Assembly (NCBI GenBank): GCA_028673005.1
Contig: CM054112.1
Span: 186,570,564-186,634,563, forward strand
Direction: 5' to 3'
DNA from: Tanypteryx hageni
Lineage: Eukaryota > Arthropoda > Insecta > Odonata > Petaluridae
Length of the DNA: 64,000 nt
Within the stretch, counting starts at the first letter, position 1. The number at the start of each line of letters is the position of its first letter. A program made the translations under genes and the position numbers. This document shows, piece after piece, positions 34,541 to 46,017 of this stretch. The notes beneath the pieces were generated by a model. It saw only the letters and a program-made list of their open reading frames with translations. It had not been told where the DNA came from and made no database searches.

Positions 34541-35339
34541 ATGAATCAGTATGTCATTGAATACAATATATTTAAACTGGAAAATCGAACCATCCAAGAA
34601 GCGCGCGCAATTTAATATAAGAAAAACTAAATAATTAGTTCCTTTTCCAAAGAGAATTGCCACTGATTTTATTTGAAAGCCATTAGATATTAATAAAAAA
34701 AGTATTTTTTCCGCCTCATTGCCGCACTATTTATGCCAATAAATTATTTTTAAAGCTGAGGCGCACAAATATGCAAGAAATTTTCGTCAATGCCTTAATA
34801 TTACTACGAAGATTGAAATAATCAATAACTACTCTGTATAATAAAATAATACAGTACTAAGTGAATATTTATTTACAAATTATTGATCAAAACAATATTT
34901 AGACAATGCTATTCGAAAAATGAGTTATAAATTGCGCAAGGAAAATAAAAATCCTGTTTATCTTATCGCTAAGTAGAGTTGGAAATTACGTGATGGCGAA
35001 AAATATCTGGCAAATATGGTAGAATATAAAGAATTAACACTTGGATTTCAGGTGCTGCATATGCGCGCAGATAGTTTTCCGTTCTTGTCACCCAAGGAAA
35101 GAATTTTACTGACAAATCACTTTCCTTCGTCTTTTCACACGAGGAAGCGGACTATGGTATTAGTTTGACGACCTCCCAAAAAAAGTAGTTTAAGACTTTC
35201 GTCTTACAGTCGTAACTAAAGAAACTATGAAAGGCAATGCAGGAGTTTGGGGTAAAAGAGAACCACTAAAGATTGGTACTAATGAAAAATGGATAAGCCA
35301 GCTAATAACATTAAAAATAATAAAAATAAACTGCTCACA

Positions 35340-36730
35340 CGGCGGTTTAGAGGAAATAACTCCGCGCCAGGGATCTAACACTCGTGCAATCACACTCTCT
35401 GGGTCCCTATTGGAAACTGTGTGTTTTTGTTTAAAGAAGTTCATGAATAAATTGGCCAAAAAAGGTGAAAGTGGGTTCCCAATGGCTGTCCAATCATGAT
35501 GTTTATAAATATTTTTATTGAATAGGAAAAAGTTTGTTTCATGCTGAGTTTAGAAAGGCTAATTTATTCAATGGATATTTATTTTATTTATTTATTTACT
35601 TATTCACAGGCAAAAGGCTATTACAAAATATTATAAACATTAAAAAAAATAGTAGTAAAGTACCAAAATATGTTTCTCTTAAGATATGTCGAGGCAAACA
35701 CCTATATTAGTGAGTCATTCTTCGAGAAAACTAAGTGTATTATATATTGGGATGCTAGGAAAGAGAGACGTGACATCAAAAGAAAGTAACGCTTGGAAAT
35801 CACTAAGTATTAAATTTCTGGCATTTTCAATGAATCTTCACGTTTTTAGATTCGTCAACTATCCATTTAGAAAGGAATAAACAAACAAAAACTCCTTCAC
35901 CGTGTGAAGGAGTTTTTGTTTGTTTATTCCTATTATTGTTTCACCGTGTCTCGCAACTCCCCCTTTTCATTTAGGAAGGAGATAAGTGTGGAAATCAATA
36001 CATGACACAATAGGTGTCAGATATTCCAGGTTCGTGGACTTAAGGTAAACAATGTAACATTGAGATGGTAGGATTTGAAACCGTAATCTTGTAACGTAAG
36101 ACCTCTTCTGAATTTTGGACAGTTTTTTAAAATTTTATGATGTCCTTGGTAGAAAAAATCATTTTATTAAAAGAATTTCTTGTGAGAAGTGAGTAAGGTC
36201 CGTTTTCAAATAATTGTTCAACTTTATCAAAATAATCATGCTGATTCATGACACGATGGCAAAGGAATTTCCTTTATCGGCTTTTAAATAAAATATTTTT
36301 TTATTTTAAAAGTTTGAAGAGTTTGTAATCGGGACTGGGAAGGTGATTTGTATCGATGTTTTTTATATTATGTTCCAATTGTATTTTTCAAGCAGCTCTT
36401 ACGTGATTAATGGTAGTATCATTTAGGTTTTTAATGGATTATTCAATGCCTATAATATCATCTAAATGAGGCTCTATATAAGGGAGACAAAAGTTAAGTT
36501 CTTTGCTCAAGAGACTGAATTCTTGTTTAGTAAATGTTTCTTTAGACAAGTTATGGACAATATCGATGTCATCAAAGTGTTTCATGTGGTCACTAAAGGA
36601 TTTTATGTTTTGTGCAAGTGTGAGGAAAAAGTCTCTGGCGTGGAGTAGTTTCCTCTAAACCCGGAGTGTGTCTGAGATAGCGTGTGCTAGATCTCTGGCG
36701 TGGAGTAATTTCTCCTAAACTGGCACGTGA
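35340..36730. repeat. Short dispersed repeat, three partial copies
   Basis: A GTTTAG(A)GGAAAT(A)ACTCC(A/G)CGCCAG motif occurs at about 35344-35372 forward. Reverse versions, reading CTCTGGCGTGGAGTA, occur at about 36632-36660 and 36692-36720. No coding content. Probably fragments of a SINE-like family; boundaries are uncertain. Confidence 0.4.
35873..35931. repeat. Perfect 28-bp-arm palindrome
   Basis: Arms from AGGAATAAACAAACAAAAAC through TCCTTCAC, then CGT, then the exact reverse complement. No mismatch is seen. It would form a stable hairpin. Confidence 0.9.
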
Positions 36731-37187
36731 ATGCATCCTTTTTATTATTTTATGGTTATTAGGAGGTTTCTCCATTTTGCATTTGTTGTAATTAACTATA
36801 GGGCTCTGATACTACTTTCTCTTTGAACTAAAGATTGGTTTCTGGAAATATAACTTCAAGGCAATTTATCCTCAGATATAAGATATCTCGAGAATGAAAC
36901 TTCGGAAAATACGCTTTGCATTTTCCAGGAAAATAATTAGTGAGGAAGCAGATGGTGCTCCTTTGCTGCACGAGGGTGCTGCAGTAGGTCAGTTCATGAG
37001 AAAGGCATAGGACAATGACAAGTGCCCTAACAGCGCGAACGGGTGGGAAATTTTGTAAGGAAGGTATTCGGCTGATTTGGTAATAACCATTTTACCCATC
37101 GAGGCAGTATAAGTTTTCTGGGCAAGGGCCATTTTCAACATTTCGCGAACCACCATTGGGCCGCGGCCCATACTTTGAAAAACCCTA

Positions 37188-37450
37188 GGTTAAGTGGTTT
37201 GGGATTGGATTCGTTCGATTTCCTCTCCCCGAATCGTGTTAAGTGGTTGGAGGTTTGATTTGTTCTATTTCCTTCCCACGGGTTGGGTTAAGTGGTTGGG
37301 GGTTGGATTCGTCCTATTTCCTCTCTCGGGTTGGGTTAAGTGGTTGGGTGTTGAATTCGTCCTATTTCCTCCCCTCAGTTTGGGTTAAGTGGTTTGAGGT
37401 TGGATTGGTGCTATTTTCTCCCCTCGGGTTGGATTGTAGTTGGGGGTTGG
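37188..37450 (+). repeat. About 48-bp minisatellite, five copies and a part
   Basis: The unit is GTTAAGTGGTTGGGGGTTGG, then ATTCGTCCTATTTCCTC and a C/G-rich end. The unit is near a multiple of three, so two forward frames read as repeats of about 16 residues (GWVKWLGVGFVLFPLS-like). This is a by-product of the DNA repeat. A related array in opposite orientation is at 40183-40257. Confidence 0.85.
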
Positions 37451-37707
37451 ATTATTACCATTTTATAAATAAATGTGGTCACATAAGAGTTTTTGTATTT
37501 TATAATAATTATTAATTATTTTAATAATACCTATCACATTATAGCTAGGCCTTGAGAAATATATTGAAAAACTCAGTGACTGGTATCCATATTTGCTACA
37601 AGAAACCACGTTTGTTCACAAAGAATCAATTCCTTGATAGAAGATACCTATGTATCGTATGTTGTAGATATCATATGATGGAAAGCAATTCAAGCCACAC
37701 ACCAGGT

Positions 37708-38457
37708 TAAACAGTGTGATCATTTTAAATGAGAACCTATAGAAAATTTAATAACTTCGAGTAAAAGAGTGTTAGAGACATGAAACTTGGAAGTAACAAT
37801 CTTTATTATCTGCATGATGTCGCCATTTGTCGACAGCCTGCGACACTACGAATGTGCATGCATAGTGCAAGCAATAAACAAACATGGCATTCAATGCGAG
37901 TGTTTATGGTGGAACGTTGCCTCAAATCAGAGTCGTTTAAAACTACTCAGGGTGATTTCTGTCGGAAATTTCAATGTTGTAAGGCACCAACGAAATCTAT
38001 GACATGGAAAATTGTGAAAATGTTTTGGAAGACTGGAAATGTGAATGTTGTGAGCCGTGTTCACTTGTCGACTTCCGACTGAGGATCGTTTAGCATAGGT
38101 TAGTGAGAGCCACCACGCTCGCCAGATTTTTCGCCATTACACTTCTTTCTGTGGGGTTTTATCATAGGCAATGTCTACAACAGTAATCCATGCAATCTGG
38201 ATGAATTGAAAAGCAACCAACATATCCCACATCATTTCCTACATCACATCCATCACGCTGCAGGCGGTGTCTTCGAACATGCTTCGTCGTGCTCAGTTAT
38301 GTATGCAACATGCTGGTGGTCATTTTCAACATTATTTGTGACAGTGTAAATAATGTCAGACAATAAAGGTTGTTACTTCTAAATTTCATGTCTCTATAAC
38401 TGTTTTACTCGAAGTTATTAAAATTTTCACGGGTTCTCATTTAATGATCACCCGTTA
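37708..38457 (+). mobile_element. Internally deleted mariner/IS630-type element
   Basis: Inverted ends of about 100 bp, sharing GTGATCATT...AATGAGAACC and TAATAACTTCGAGTAAAA, are flanked by TA on both sides. The forward strand encodes an N-terminal helix-turn-helix remnant (KAPTKSMTWKIVKMFWKTGN, about 37990-38050). It then encodes the C-terminal region around the third catalytic position (SPDFSPLHFFLWGF, about 38123-38165), the arthropod mariner-like SPDLTPLDFFLWG signature. The middle of the transposase, with the first catalytic residues, is missing and the piece has frameshifts. It sits just inside the right arm of the outer element. Confidence 0.85.
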
Positions 38458-38588
38458 TACTACCTTATATTCCTTCACTAATTTCGTTTTCTACATTCGC
38501 CCATTTTGTTTTCGCCTTTTTGACGTTCGCCCTTTTTTCCATTCGCCCTTTTTGTTTTCGTCTTCTTTACGCTCGCCCTTTTGACGTG

Positions 38589-39122
38589 TAACCGAGGAGG
38601 GGCGACACAGGCTCGTCTTAAGGGGGAGGGGGGCTAGGTGGGCAGTCGCCAAGGGCCTCGCGCCTTACCAACTTTCGGTTATTTTTCTATGACAAAGCAA
38701 TTAACGCCTTTTGCTTGACCAACCTATTCTTTGCCTCTCTCCTTTCCTTTGCTCCCCCACGTGAGGTCTCAGGCCATCATAAAATGCATCGAGGACGTCG
38801 AGAGGGTAGGCTTTTCTGGTGCCAAAGCGTAACGCTTTGGCTCCCTCTTCCAGTTCCTCTTTGTTTCCTCATGCACCCACACTCAGTTCGGTTCATTGGT
38901 TGCGGCTGTTTGAGGAACATATGATAAGGCAAAGTGCTGCCAGTTAGGTACTTACCTAATAAATCTGGTGGGCTCTCCGCTCAATTAGCAGGAAATTACG
39001 TAGATGCCTGGAAAAGTAGTGCGATAATTAACGTTTTGGCTTTATCTGGCAAGTTTCAAGTGCTCAAAATTCTGATAAATTGTTGCATTGTACATGAATG
39101 GCTAAAAAGCTGAAGCTTTAAA
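38589..39122. other. Fragment of a further DNA transposon end, otherwise nothing
   Basis: CAGGCTCGTCTTAAGGGGGA at about 38610, then GGTGGGCAGTCGCC and AGGGCCTCGCGCC, resembles a repeated transposon end, but no partner end was found nearby. The rest is unique. Confidence 0.35.
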
Positions 39123-39565
39123 GGCTGGTTCACACTGGAGTCCCTCCAGTCTCATGACGGTCGCGTTGAGGGCTTTATTAGGGATAGGACTATTTTTGCG
39201 GAGACCATTCACATTTGTAGGTCGCGGCACGGTCACATACCGGCCCCCACCTACAGCGTGACGTAGTTTATGGATGCCCCCAACTAGCAGAAAGATTCAA
39301 GCTCACTTCGGATGTCACCGAGGAATGCCGATAGTAATCGAAGAGGATAGGACTCAAAAGTTGCCTCCTCGAGTGACCCAAGGAGTTCGTACCATAGAGT
39401 AAGGATATATCCTTACTCTATGGTTCGTACCAAGGCCTAACCGCGTCCTCCCCTACAAGTGTGAACGCATTTGGGAATTCTCCATAGAAACCCCATTGAA
39501 AATAGGATTTTTATATTTTGGTCTAAAAGTCCCAACCGCGACCGTCCCTCCAGTGTGAACCAGCC
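39123..39565. mobile_element. MITE with GGCTGGTTCACACTGGAG ends
   Basis: The ends GGCTGGTTCACACTGG and its reverse complement at 39550-39565 are perfect. Next to them both sides carry matching GTCCCTCCAGT and GACGGTCGCG text. The body is 443 bp and non-coding. Target duplication is unresolved. The ends resemble Harbinger-type or unclassified MITEs. Confidence 0.75.
39391..39424. repeat. Perfect 34-bp palindrome inside the MITE
   Basis: ACCATAGAGTAAGGATA followed at once by its exact reverse complement, with GTTCGTACC text near both sides. No spacer. Confidence 0.9.
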
Positions 39566-40109
39566 ATAAGTCGGATGATTCTTAAAATGCCTTTTCTGAG
39601 TCCTTATGGAATGAGAACCGGAGGACACCCTGCATAGAGCAAGTGAAGGATTGCTACAGGGCATCTCTCTCCATTTGAAACAAAACGCTTCTGTGTCCTC
39701 CACAGCGTCCAGATGGAAAGAGAATAAATTACCGCGCAAAGACAAAGAATTGAGTTTCGGGGAACTGTTTTTCGAAGAATCCGCCCTTGCCTACCGCTAG
39801 TGTCGCATTTTGGAATTTCAAAAAATGGCGCAACGATCACTCATTTTCAGTTCTACTAAAACTGCCGTCGAAGGAACGTAAACCGTGTGAGCGTTTACTC
39901 GTGGCGTGTGTATGAGTTCTGCAGACAAAAGAGCATCATGGATTACTATCGTTTTTTCTTGGGGCATTTTGTAAATTTAGCTTCAAATATAGCAAGTTAG
40001 TATTTATAATAAATAATATTTCACTGTGCGTACTTGTATGCCATTTAAATTAAATTTCAATACATCTGTTAAATAGTGTACATGTTACTCTTGGAAACTT
40101 ATGGACATC

Positions 40110-40385
40110 GCCTAGAGTAGCAGTTCTCAGCCGGGGGTACATGTACCCCTGGGGATACAAAATTAAATTTATAAGTAGAACGAATCCAACCCCCAACCAT
40201 TCAACTCAAACCGGGAGAAGGAAATAGAACGAATCCAACCTCCAACCACTTAACCCAGCTAAAAGTTGTTGTTTTCCCTCCAGGCGCCGAATCGTACCGG
40301 CGCCGAATTGTCCCGTCGCCAAATTGTCCCGTCGCCGAATCGGTCGCGCCGAACTGTCCGATTCCGGGATAAAACCGACACAAAC
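40110..40385. repeat. hAT-end fragment and two tandem arrays
   Basis: CAGTTCTCAGCCGGGGGTAC (about 40120) looks like a single hAT end. Then 40183-40257 holds about 1.5 units of the 37188 minisatellite in reverse (AACCACTTAACCC, AACGAATCCAACCTCCAACC). After that, about 40285-40375 holds 4-5 units of an 18-bp repeat like GCCGAATTGTCCCGTC. Confidence 0.65.
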
Positions 40386-41819
40386 GAGTTTATTTAGGGC
40401 GAAATTGAGACTATGTAGTCCCTTTTTACATTTAACCCATTTGTCATATAATTACAATACTTACATATCTAAAAAAAATAATTACATATGAATTACATCA
40501 AAAATACATATTAATTACAAATTAATTATATATTGGTTAATAGATCATAGAGCATTATCAAATAATATTGTCAGTTTTGTGGGTCGAAAAAAACTGTGTC
40601 AGCTGTTTTAACACAAAAAAATGTCCCACTGCGGAGGAGAGAGAAGAGAAGATGAAGGAGAGGGGGTCTCCTTAAAAACCGTGACCTTAACGCCTCGGGA
40701 GACAAAATCGCGCGCTTCGTTCGATTGTCCGCAATCGCGCCGTTTTGCGGCAAAAAAGAGCAACAGGGACGGGAGAGTCACGAAGAAACTTCTTACTCCA
40801 AAGACCTGAGCCGTTCGGAGGCAGCGACGCTTGTTAATGTCAAGCTCTGAAGATTTTGCGCTGGGCAATTATCGTCCAACTAATTAGCCAAATCCGCGAA
40901 ACATGCGCAGTCCATAATTTGAGATTTTTTGAGAAATACGGTCACCGGAACAGTATTGTAAAGTATGATTTAATTAATTAAGATGTATTTTCTTGGGTAT
41001 CAGCAGCCTAATTTGTAATCTTCTTAAAGTTTCGGCAGCTACATTCAAGGTAGAAAGATTGCTACAGGTCAGCAAGAATAATTAAGAGGTTGATTATTAA
41101 TTACAAGGGTTCTGCATGCTTTTGTAGGTATAAACCTAAACGAAAATCTCATAAACTAGATGACGACCAGAAAAGGTAGAAAGTAAAAACTGCGAAACTA
41201 TAACCTAAAACAATGCTAGTCCCATAAAATATTGCCTCTAAAGCCTTCAAAATATCTCAGTTTTATAAAGAAATTCACTAATAGGGGATTATTACAATTT
41301 TTATGCACATTTATTCGGTATAGAGTTGCAATTATTTAAAATTCTATTAAGCGACTTCGATGCCTTGTACCACTTAATAACGAAATTAGTTCATCCAATC
41401 AGTCCTTTTTCAAGGAACATGTCACTTGGCTCTAATTGTAGAGCAAGATAATTATAATGAGCAGCAGAAATACTTTTACTTCATATCGAGAGTTTTACGA
41501 TTTGTCATAGTTTTCAAATTATAAGAAATAATAATTAATGTTTTTCAACTTTTTGTGGCGATGTACTGGATTTCAACTAGGCCATGACCTCTTAAAACAG
41601 TGCCTGCAGGCTCTAAACTGAATGACTCCTTCGGCTTACGCGAAAACTACTCCAATCTAAATTAAAGGCAGCACAAAAAATAATCTATTGCCATGGAATC
41701 GTATAAAAAGTATATATTAAAAATTATGCATTTAGGATTATATATTTTTTGTAATGTGTTTTGACTTTAAAGTCGGCTTCTTAATAGTAAATAAATATAT
41801 TTTCAATATCTCGTTGCTT
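40386..41819. other. Unique AT-rich DNA, no gene seen
   Basis: No recognisable coding region, RNA gene or element. Confidence 0.35.
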
Positions 41820-42040
41820 TCACCCGTAACCTTGAACGGATGTCTCGGCAACCTCTATTCTGACGACGTTACCGAATAATTTGTCATCCAGAACAGAGAC
41901 GGTGTTACCGATCTCTTTCTTAATGTTGCCAAACGTTTCTTCGGCCAGAACGGTGGTAGCGGTACTAGCATCTCAGAGCTGTCGAAGAACTGGTCATCCA
42001 TTACAGAAGTTGTAGTAACTATGGCGTTGCAAAATGTCTA
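41820..42040 (-). pseudogene. Small coding relic with a repeated TxVLxxxxF-type motif
   Basis: Reverse strand, two overlapping frames: one from a stop at 42038 to about 41968, another from about 41973 to TGA 41820-41822. They read as repeats of similar short units: TTTSVMDDQFFDS, then ATTVLAEETFGNI, then NTVSVLDDKLFGNV, followed by VRIEVAETSVQGYG. Balanced acidic composition and internal repetition suggest real but broken coding DNA. No family is recognised. The hAT element at 42156-46017 lies just upstream and may have separated it from its 5' part. Confidence 0.35.
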
Positions 42041-42318
42041 ATAATCAGGGTGCATTCTGAGGCGATAAATCATCTATCGTCGAATATGAGACAAAACAGA
42101 AAGTCATATAACTTTCACCGCAATTATTATTGAAACGTATGATGATGATGTAGATCAGGGTTTCCCAAACTGACTCGTTCACTTAGCTGAGGTTAACCTA
42201 TATTACTGGGGCATTAATGTTTGTTCTAAATAAATTATTATTATTTTGATCAAAACACTGCACTGGCTACGATGTTTTCGTGGTGATTTCGTCATGTCAA
42301 AAATCTCTCTCTTCCATG

Positions 42319-42577
42319 CAGTGGCGTAGCTAGGATCTCCTGCGCCCCGAGGCAAGTAACAGAAATTAGCACCATACCCCCCTGGCCTCAGTACAATTTT
42401 CCAGGAAAATGTAATGTGTGAAATAAAATGGAAATTCAATCATATTATACTGGCCGTTTAATAAATAATATTTATTATTTATAATCAAAAACGTAATTTT
42501 CGGCCCATGAGTTTGCGACCCTCGGCCCAGCGTCCGGGGAAACTGCTCCCCTCTACTCCCACATAGCTACGTCACTG
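42319..42577. mobile_element. Nested hAT-type MITE
   Basis: The ends are CAGTGGCGTAGCTAGG and, as reverse complement, CAGTGACGTAGCTATG. The flanks CTTCCATG and CTTTCATG agree at 7 of 8 positions. 259 bp, non-coding, inside the larger hAT element and therefore younger than it. Confidence 0.8.
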
Positions 42578-43349
42578 CTTTCATGCGTTCTAAAGATTCT
42601 TTTACCTTTTAAAATTAATATGTCGATCTGCCCGTAAATGAAAGAAGATGCGTAGTTCCCAACCATATAATATTTTCAGCATTCCCTTTCTATAAATGTA
42701 GAAGGCTGTTGATTTCAGTGTGGGAATATTTTTCCATGCGGGGTCTTATTAACATCTATGGTGATTATTGCAGAAGGTTTATCTTTCTCTTCGAAAAATA
42801 TATTCGTCTTCTTCTCACTACTGAAATTGGATTTTTCTGAAGTACTTACTTGACCCAGGAAGAAAAATCTCATCTCATTTGCTGTTTTTTAGAAGAAAGT
42901 TATATCGCCATCAATCTCACCTTATAGTGAACGAGAAGCGATCTTTCTGCTCTTTCGTTTTTGTCGTGTAGTTAAATTTTTCCCACTTTCTGCAGGTTAG
43001 TACTTTTTCGTCAACTGTTTACGCCTGAATTTATAAAATAACACGTAAATGAGGTGGTGCAGGTGTCCGCTCCTTTATAGAAAAAGTCCATAAAATGCAT
43101 TTTAGCGCTTTTTTTCTAAAACGACGTTTATGTATTCGGTTCATCGTCCATCTGCCTGTCTGTCCTTGTGAGGAATGACTCAAAAACGGCTAATACCATT
43201 TTTGCTTATAATGTTTGCTAATTAGTTTTTAAGTAAGGAAGGAAAGTTGACTATAAAGATATAGTAAAACCTAAGTCTGCTGCTATAGAGTTGCTTAATT
43301 TTCTTATTTTTTTCATTACGCTAATAATTAACTACTGCTACTCCAAAAT

Positions 43350-45309
43350 ATGGATCGTTGGCTTAAAACCGGTACATTTAAAGTGATAACTGGTGAAAAA
43401 GGTGAAAACAAGAAAAATACAAACAATTATACTGCTACAGCTGTCCCATCTACTTCTATGTCCTCCTATGCAGAAATACCAATGCGACGACCTGATGGCA
43501 GTAGCAGAGTTCGTGAAAACCTAGGAGTAAGGACAGGAAAAAACGAAAGTGCGATGAAAGTTTTATCAAGTATAATTTCACATGAACAGGTAAAGAAGAG
43601 CCAAATGCAATCTGTGTTGAATGTAAAGAAGTATTGAGTAACAGCAGTCTGAATACTGCAAAATTACAAAGACATCTTTTGACAAAGCACCTGTCCTTGA
43701 AAGATAAAAGTGCTGAGTATTTTCTGAAAAATTGACCTAAGTTCAGCAGAAAAAATTGGGATTTCGTAAAATATCTTGTGAATAAAAATGGTCTGGAGAG
43801 TTTGTATCGTGTCAGTTATCGCATAGCAAAAGCTGGAAAAGCTCATACTATTGCAGAAAAAGTAATAAAAGCGTGTGCAAAAGAATTGTTAGGGTGTATG
43901 CTTGGTGAAAAACACAGCAACAAAATTGATTGTGTTCCCCTTTCGAACAACACTGTTTCAAGACGAATCAAAGACATGTCAGCCTATTGTGAAAAGGAAC
44001 TAATAAACCGATTTAAACTTAGTGCAGCAGGTTTTTCATTTTAAATGGATGAATCCAGTGATGTTGTAGGGTTATCGATTTTGCTTATTTTTGTGTGCTA
44101 GGTATATACATGAATCTTCTATTGAAGAAGATATGTTTATTTGCAAGCCTCTTTCGACCTACACCACAGGAAAAGAAATATTTAAAATGGTCGATTCTTC
44201 TATGAAAGAACGTGAAATTTCCTGGGATTACTGTTCCAATATTTGTATTGACTGAGCTAAGGCAATGGTTGGCAAAATGGCAGGTGCTGTAGCACGTATG
44301 AAAAATATAGCTCCCCATGTAATACATAACCATTGTTGTCTTCATTGCCATGCACTTGCACTGAAACGCATGCCACATGAACTGAAAGATATGTTGAATG
44401 AGGTTGTCAGAATAGTAAATTTTATAACTTATTTTATAACTTATAACTTTATAACTTAATTCTCGGATCTTTACTTTGTTGTGTGAAAAAATGGGAAGTT
44501 TATATATAACATCACTTCCCCATACAAAAGTGAGGTGGCTATCTCGTGGAAAAGTGTTGGCTTGATTTTATAAATTAAGAGATGAGATAAAGCATTTTTA
44601 TCCGAAAATCCATTTGAAGTGGCAGAAAAATTAAATGACAGAGTTTGGACGGAAAATATGGCGTATTTGGCAGATATTTTTTCTTATCTAAATGAAATGA
44701 ACATTCACTACAAGGCATTAATGCGAACATTTTCAAAGTTCATAGTAAAATGGATGCATTTACTTAAAAACTCAAAATTTGTGGAGTGTGCGGCAAAAGG
44801 AAACCTTGAGTGTTTTCCGAGTCTCAATGATTTCATTTTGACCAATAATATTTCCCTCGACGAATGTGTCAAAAACTCTATATGTCAACACTTGTCTGAA
44901 CTGCGTACGACAATTAGAGAGTATTTTCCACCTCCGGCAGGATTATTGCATTGGCTTCGTAATGCTTTTGTTACATCATCTGTATTAACGTCAGAATTAT
45001 CATTGAAAGAAAAGAAACAGCAAATTGATACCTCAATTGATTTCACGTTAAAAGCTAAGTTCAAAGAAATGGAAATTAAACATTTATGAGCTATTCTTGT
45101 AAAGGAATATCCTGAAATTTCCATTTGCGTTTTGAAATTTCTCATGCCTTTTGCATCTCTGTGAGAGATCATTCTCTCTATATGCCGCAGCTAAATCAAA
45201 ATGGAGGATTCGGTTGGATGCGGAGGATGATTTGCGTTTACAGTTAACTTCAATTCATCCGGATATTGAACTACTGTCCAAGGAAAAGCAGTCCCATCCG
45301 AGCCACTGA
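43350..45309 (+). pseudogene. hAT transposase pseudogene, ZBED5/SCAND3-like
   Basis: Four broken segments in order. ATG 43350 starts the N-terminal part (MDRWLKTGTFK). A BED-type zinc finger follows: CVEC at 43612 and HLLTKH ending at 43690, giving C-x2-C and H-x4-H. The first catalytic Asp region is MDESSDV at 44045. The second lies near 44230-44300, followed by the helical insertion with HNHCCLHCHALALKRMP at about 44328-44378. A long open part is at 44619-45089, and the C-terminal dimerisation tail DAEDDLRLQLTSIHPDIELL ends at TGA 45307-45309. Stops and frameshifts occur before each segment, for example TGA at about 43733 and TAA at 44042. No active product is possible. Confidence 0.9.
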
Positions 45310-46017
45310 ATAATATTTTGGTAAAATAATAAAAATTATTCTTTAAAATATTAAAGTAATTAATATTTTTATCTATTTCCGAGATTACTTTTCCTGTGAA
45401 GTGCAACAGACAAAATATATAAAAATTTATTTATATATCCCATTGAGATTGTTTCCTTAAAAAATGAAAACTGAAAAGGTAGATTTTAAGTAGAGATGTT
45501 AGATTTAATTGATAATAAACTTTTAATTCATTGTGAGTTAAATTTTATTCCATCTAAATAATCAATAGTAAAATAATTTTAAAAGTTTCTGTAAAATAAT
45601 TAGTAGTAATTAATTATTAGTAATTAGTAATAATTATTAATTTATTTCAATGCTTAGTAAAATAATTTTTTTAGAACAGTAGATACACGACTTTTAAATT
45701 ATCCAAAGAAGCTTTGTATTTTGTATTTATCAATTATTTAATATTGAAAATTGTTTTATTATTTTTTTTAATGTATCAGTATATTTTATTTTAAAATATG
45801 TATTTCTTGCCATTGCTATTTTTTGTATTGAAAATCGAACATAAATATTCTGAGGGGTGAATGTCTACAATACAAAAGAAAACACGTAAATAAAAAATAA
45901 AATTAATGTAAATCTATTTTATTGCAATTGGTTTATCGCCTCTGGCTTAGGGTTCCGCGAAAGAAAGATATTTTCATATAAGGGATCCGCGGCTTTACAA
46001 AGTTTGGGAAACCCTGA

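Larger units (their letters stand above)
32580..37187. mobile_element. 4.6-kb hAT-type element, no recognisable transposase
   Basis: The ends CAGGGGTTTTCAAAC and, as reverse complement, TAGGGTTTTTCAAAG are inverted and both lead into GCGGCCC/GGGCCGCGG text. The flanks GGTTAAGT at 32572-32579 and 37188-37195 are identical 8-mers, a hAT hallmark. The body is AT-rich and holds the 105-bp repeat, a SINE-like repeat and a palindrome. It has no transposase-like frame, so it is either decayed or non-autonomous. Confidence 0.75.
32391..38588. mobile_element. Outer inverted-repeat element interrupted by a hAT and a mariner
   Basis: Left arm 32391-32508 and right arm about 38489-38588 are inverted copies. 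Both begin CACGTCAA from the outside and contain CGAAAACAAAAAGGGCGAAT and GTCAAAAAGGCGAAAACAAA. Each arm holds about two copies of a 45-bp unit. Without the hAT (32580-37187) and mariner (37708-38457), about 0.85 kb remains, mostly the minisatellite at 37188-37450. This fits a MITE-like element with repetitive ends. No target duplication was recognised. Confidence 0.7.
42156..46017 (+). mobile_element. Complete hAT transposon with ZBED/SCAND3-like transposase
   Basis: The ends CAGGGTTTCCCAAACT and, at 46002-46017, the exact reverse complement are perfect. The flanking 8-mers ATGTAGAT are identical on both sides. The forward strand holds a decayed transposase (43350-45309). Another hAT MITE (42319-42577) has inserted in the left non-coding part. 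The element is therefore structurally complete, although the transposase is dead. Confidence 0.9.

Noticed and set aside
37194..37515. A protein with 16-residue tandem repeats
   Set aside because: The periodicity comes from a 48-bp minisatellite; there is no start context, and the inverted array at 40183 behaves the same.
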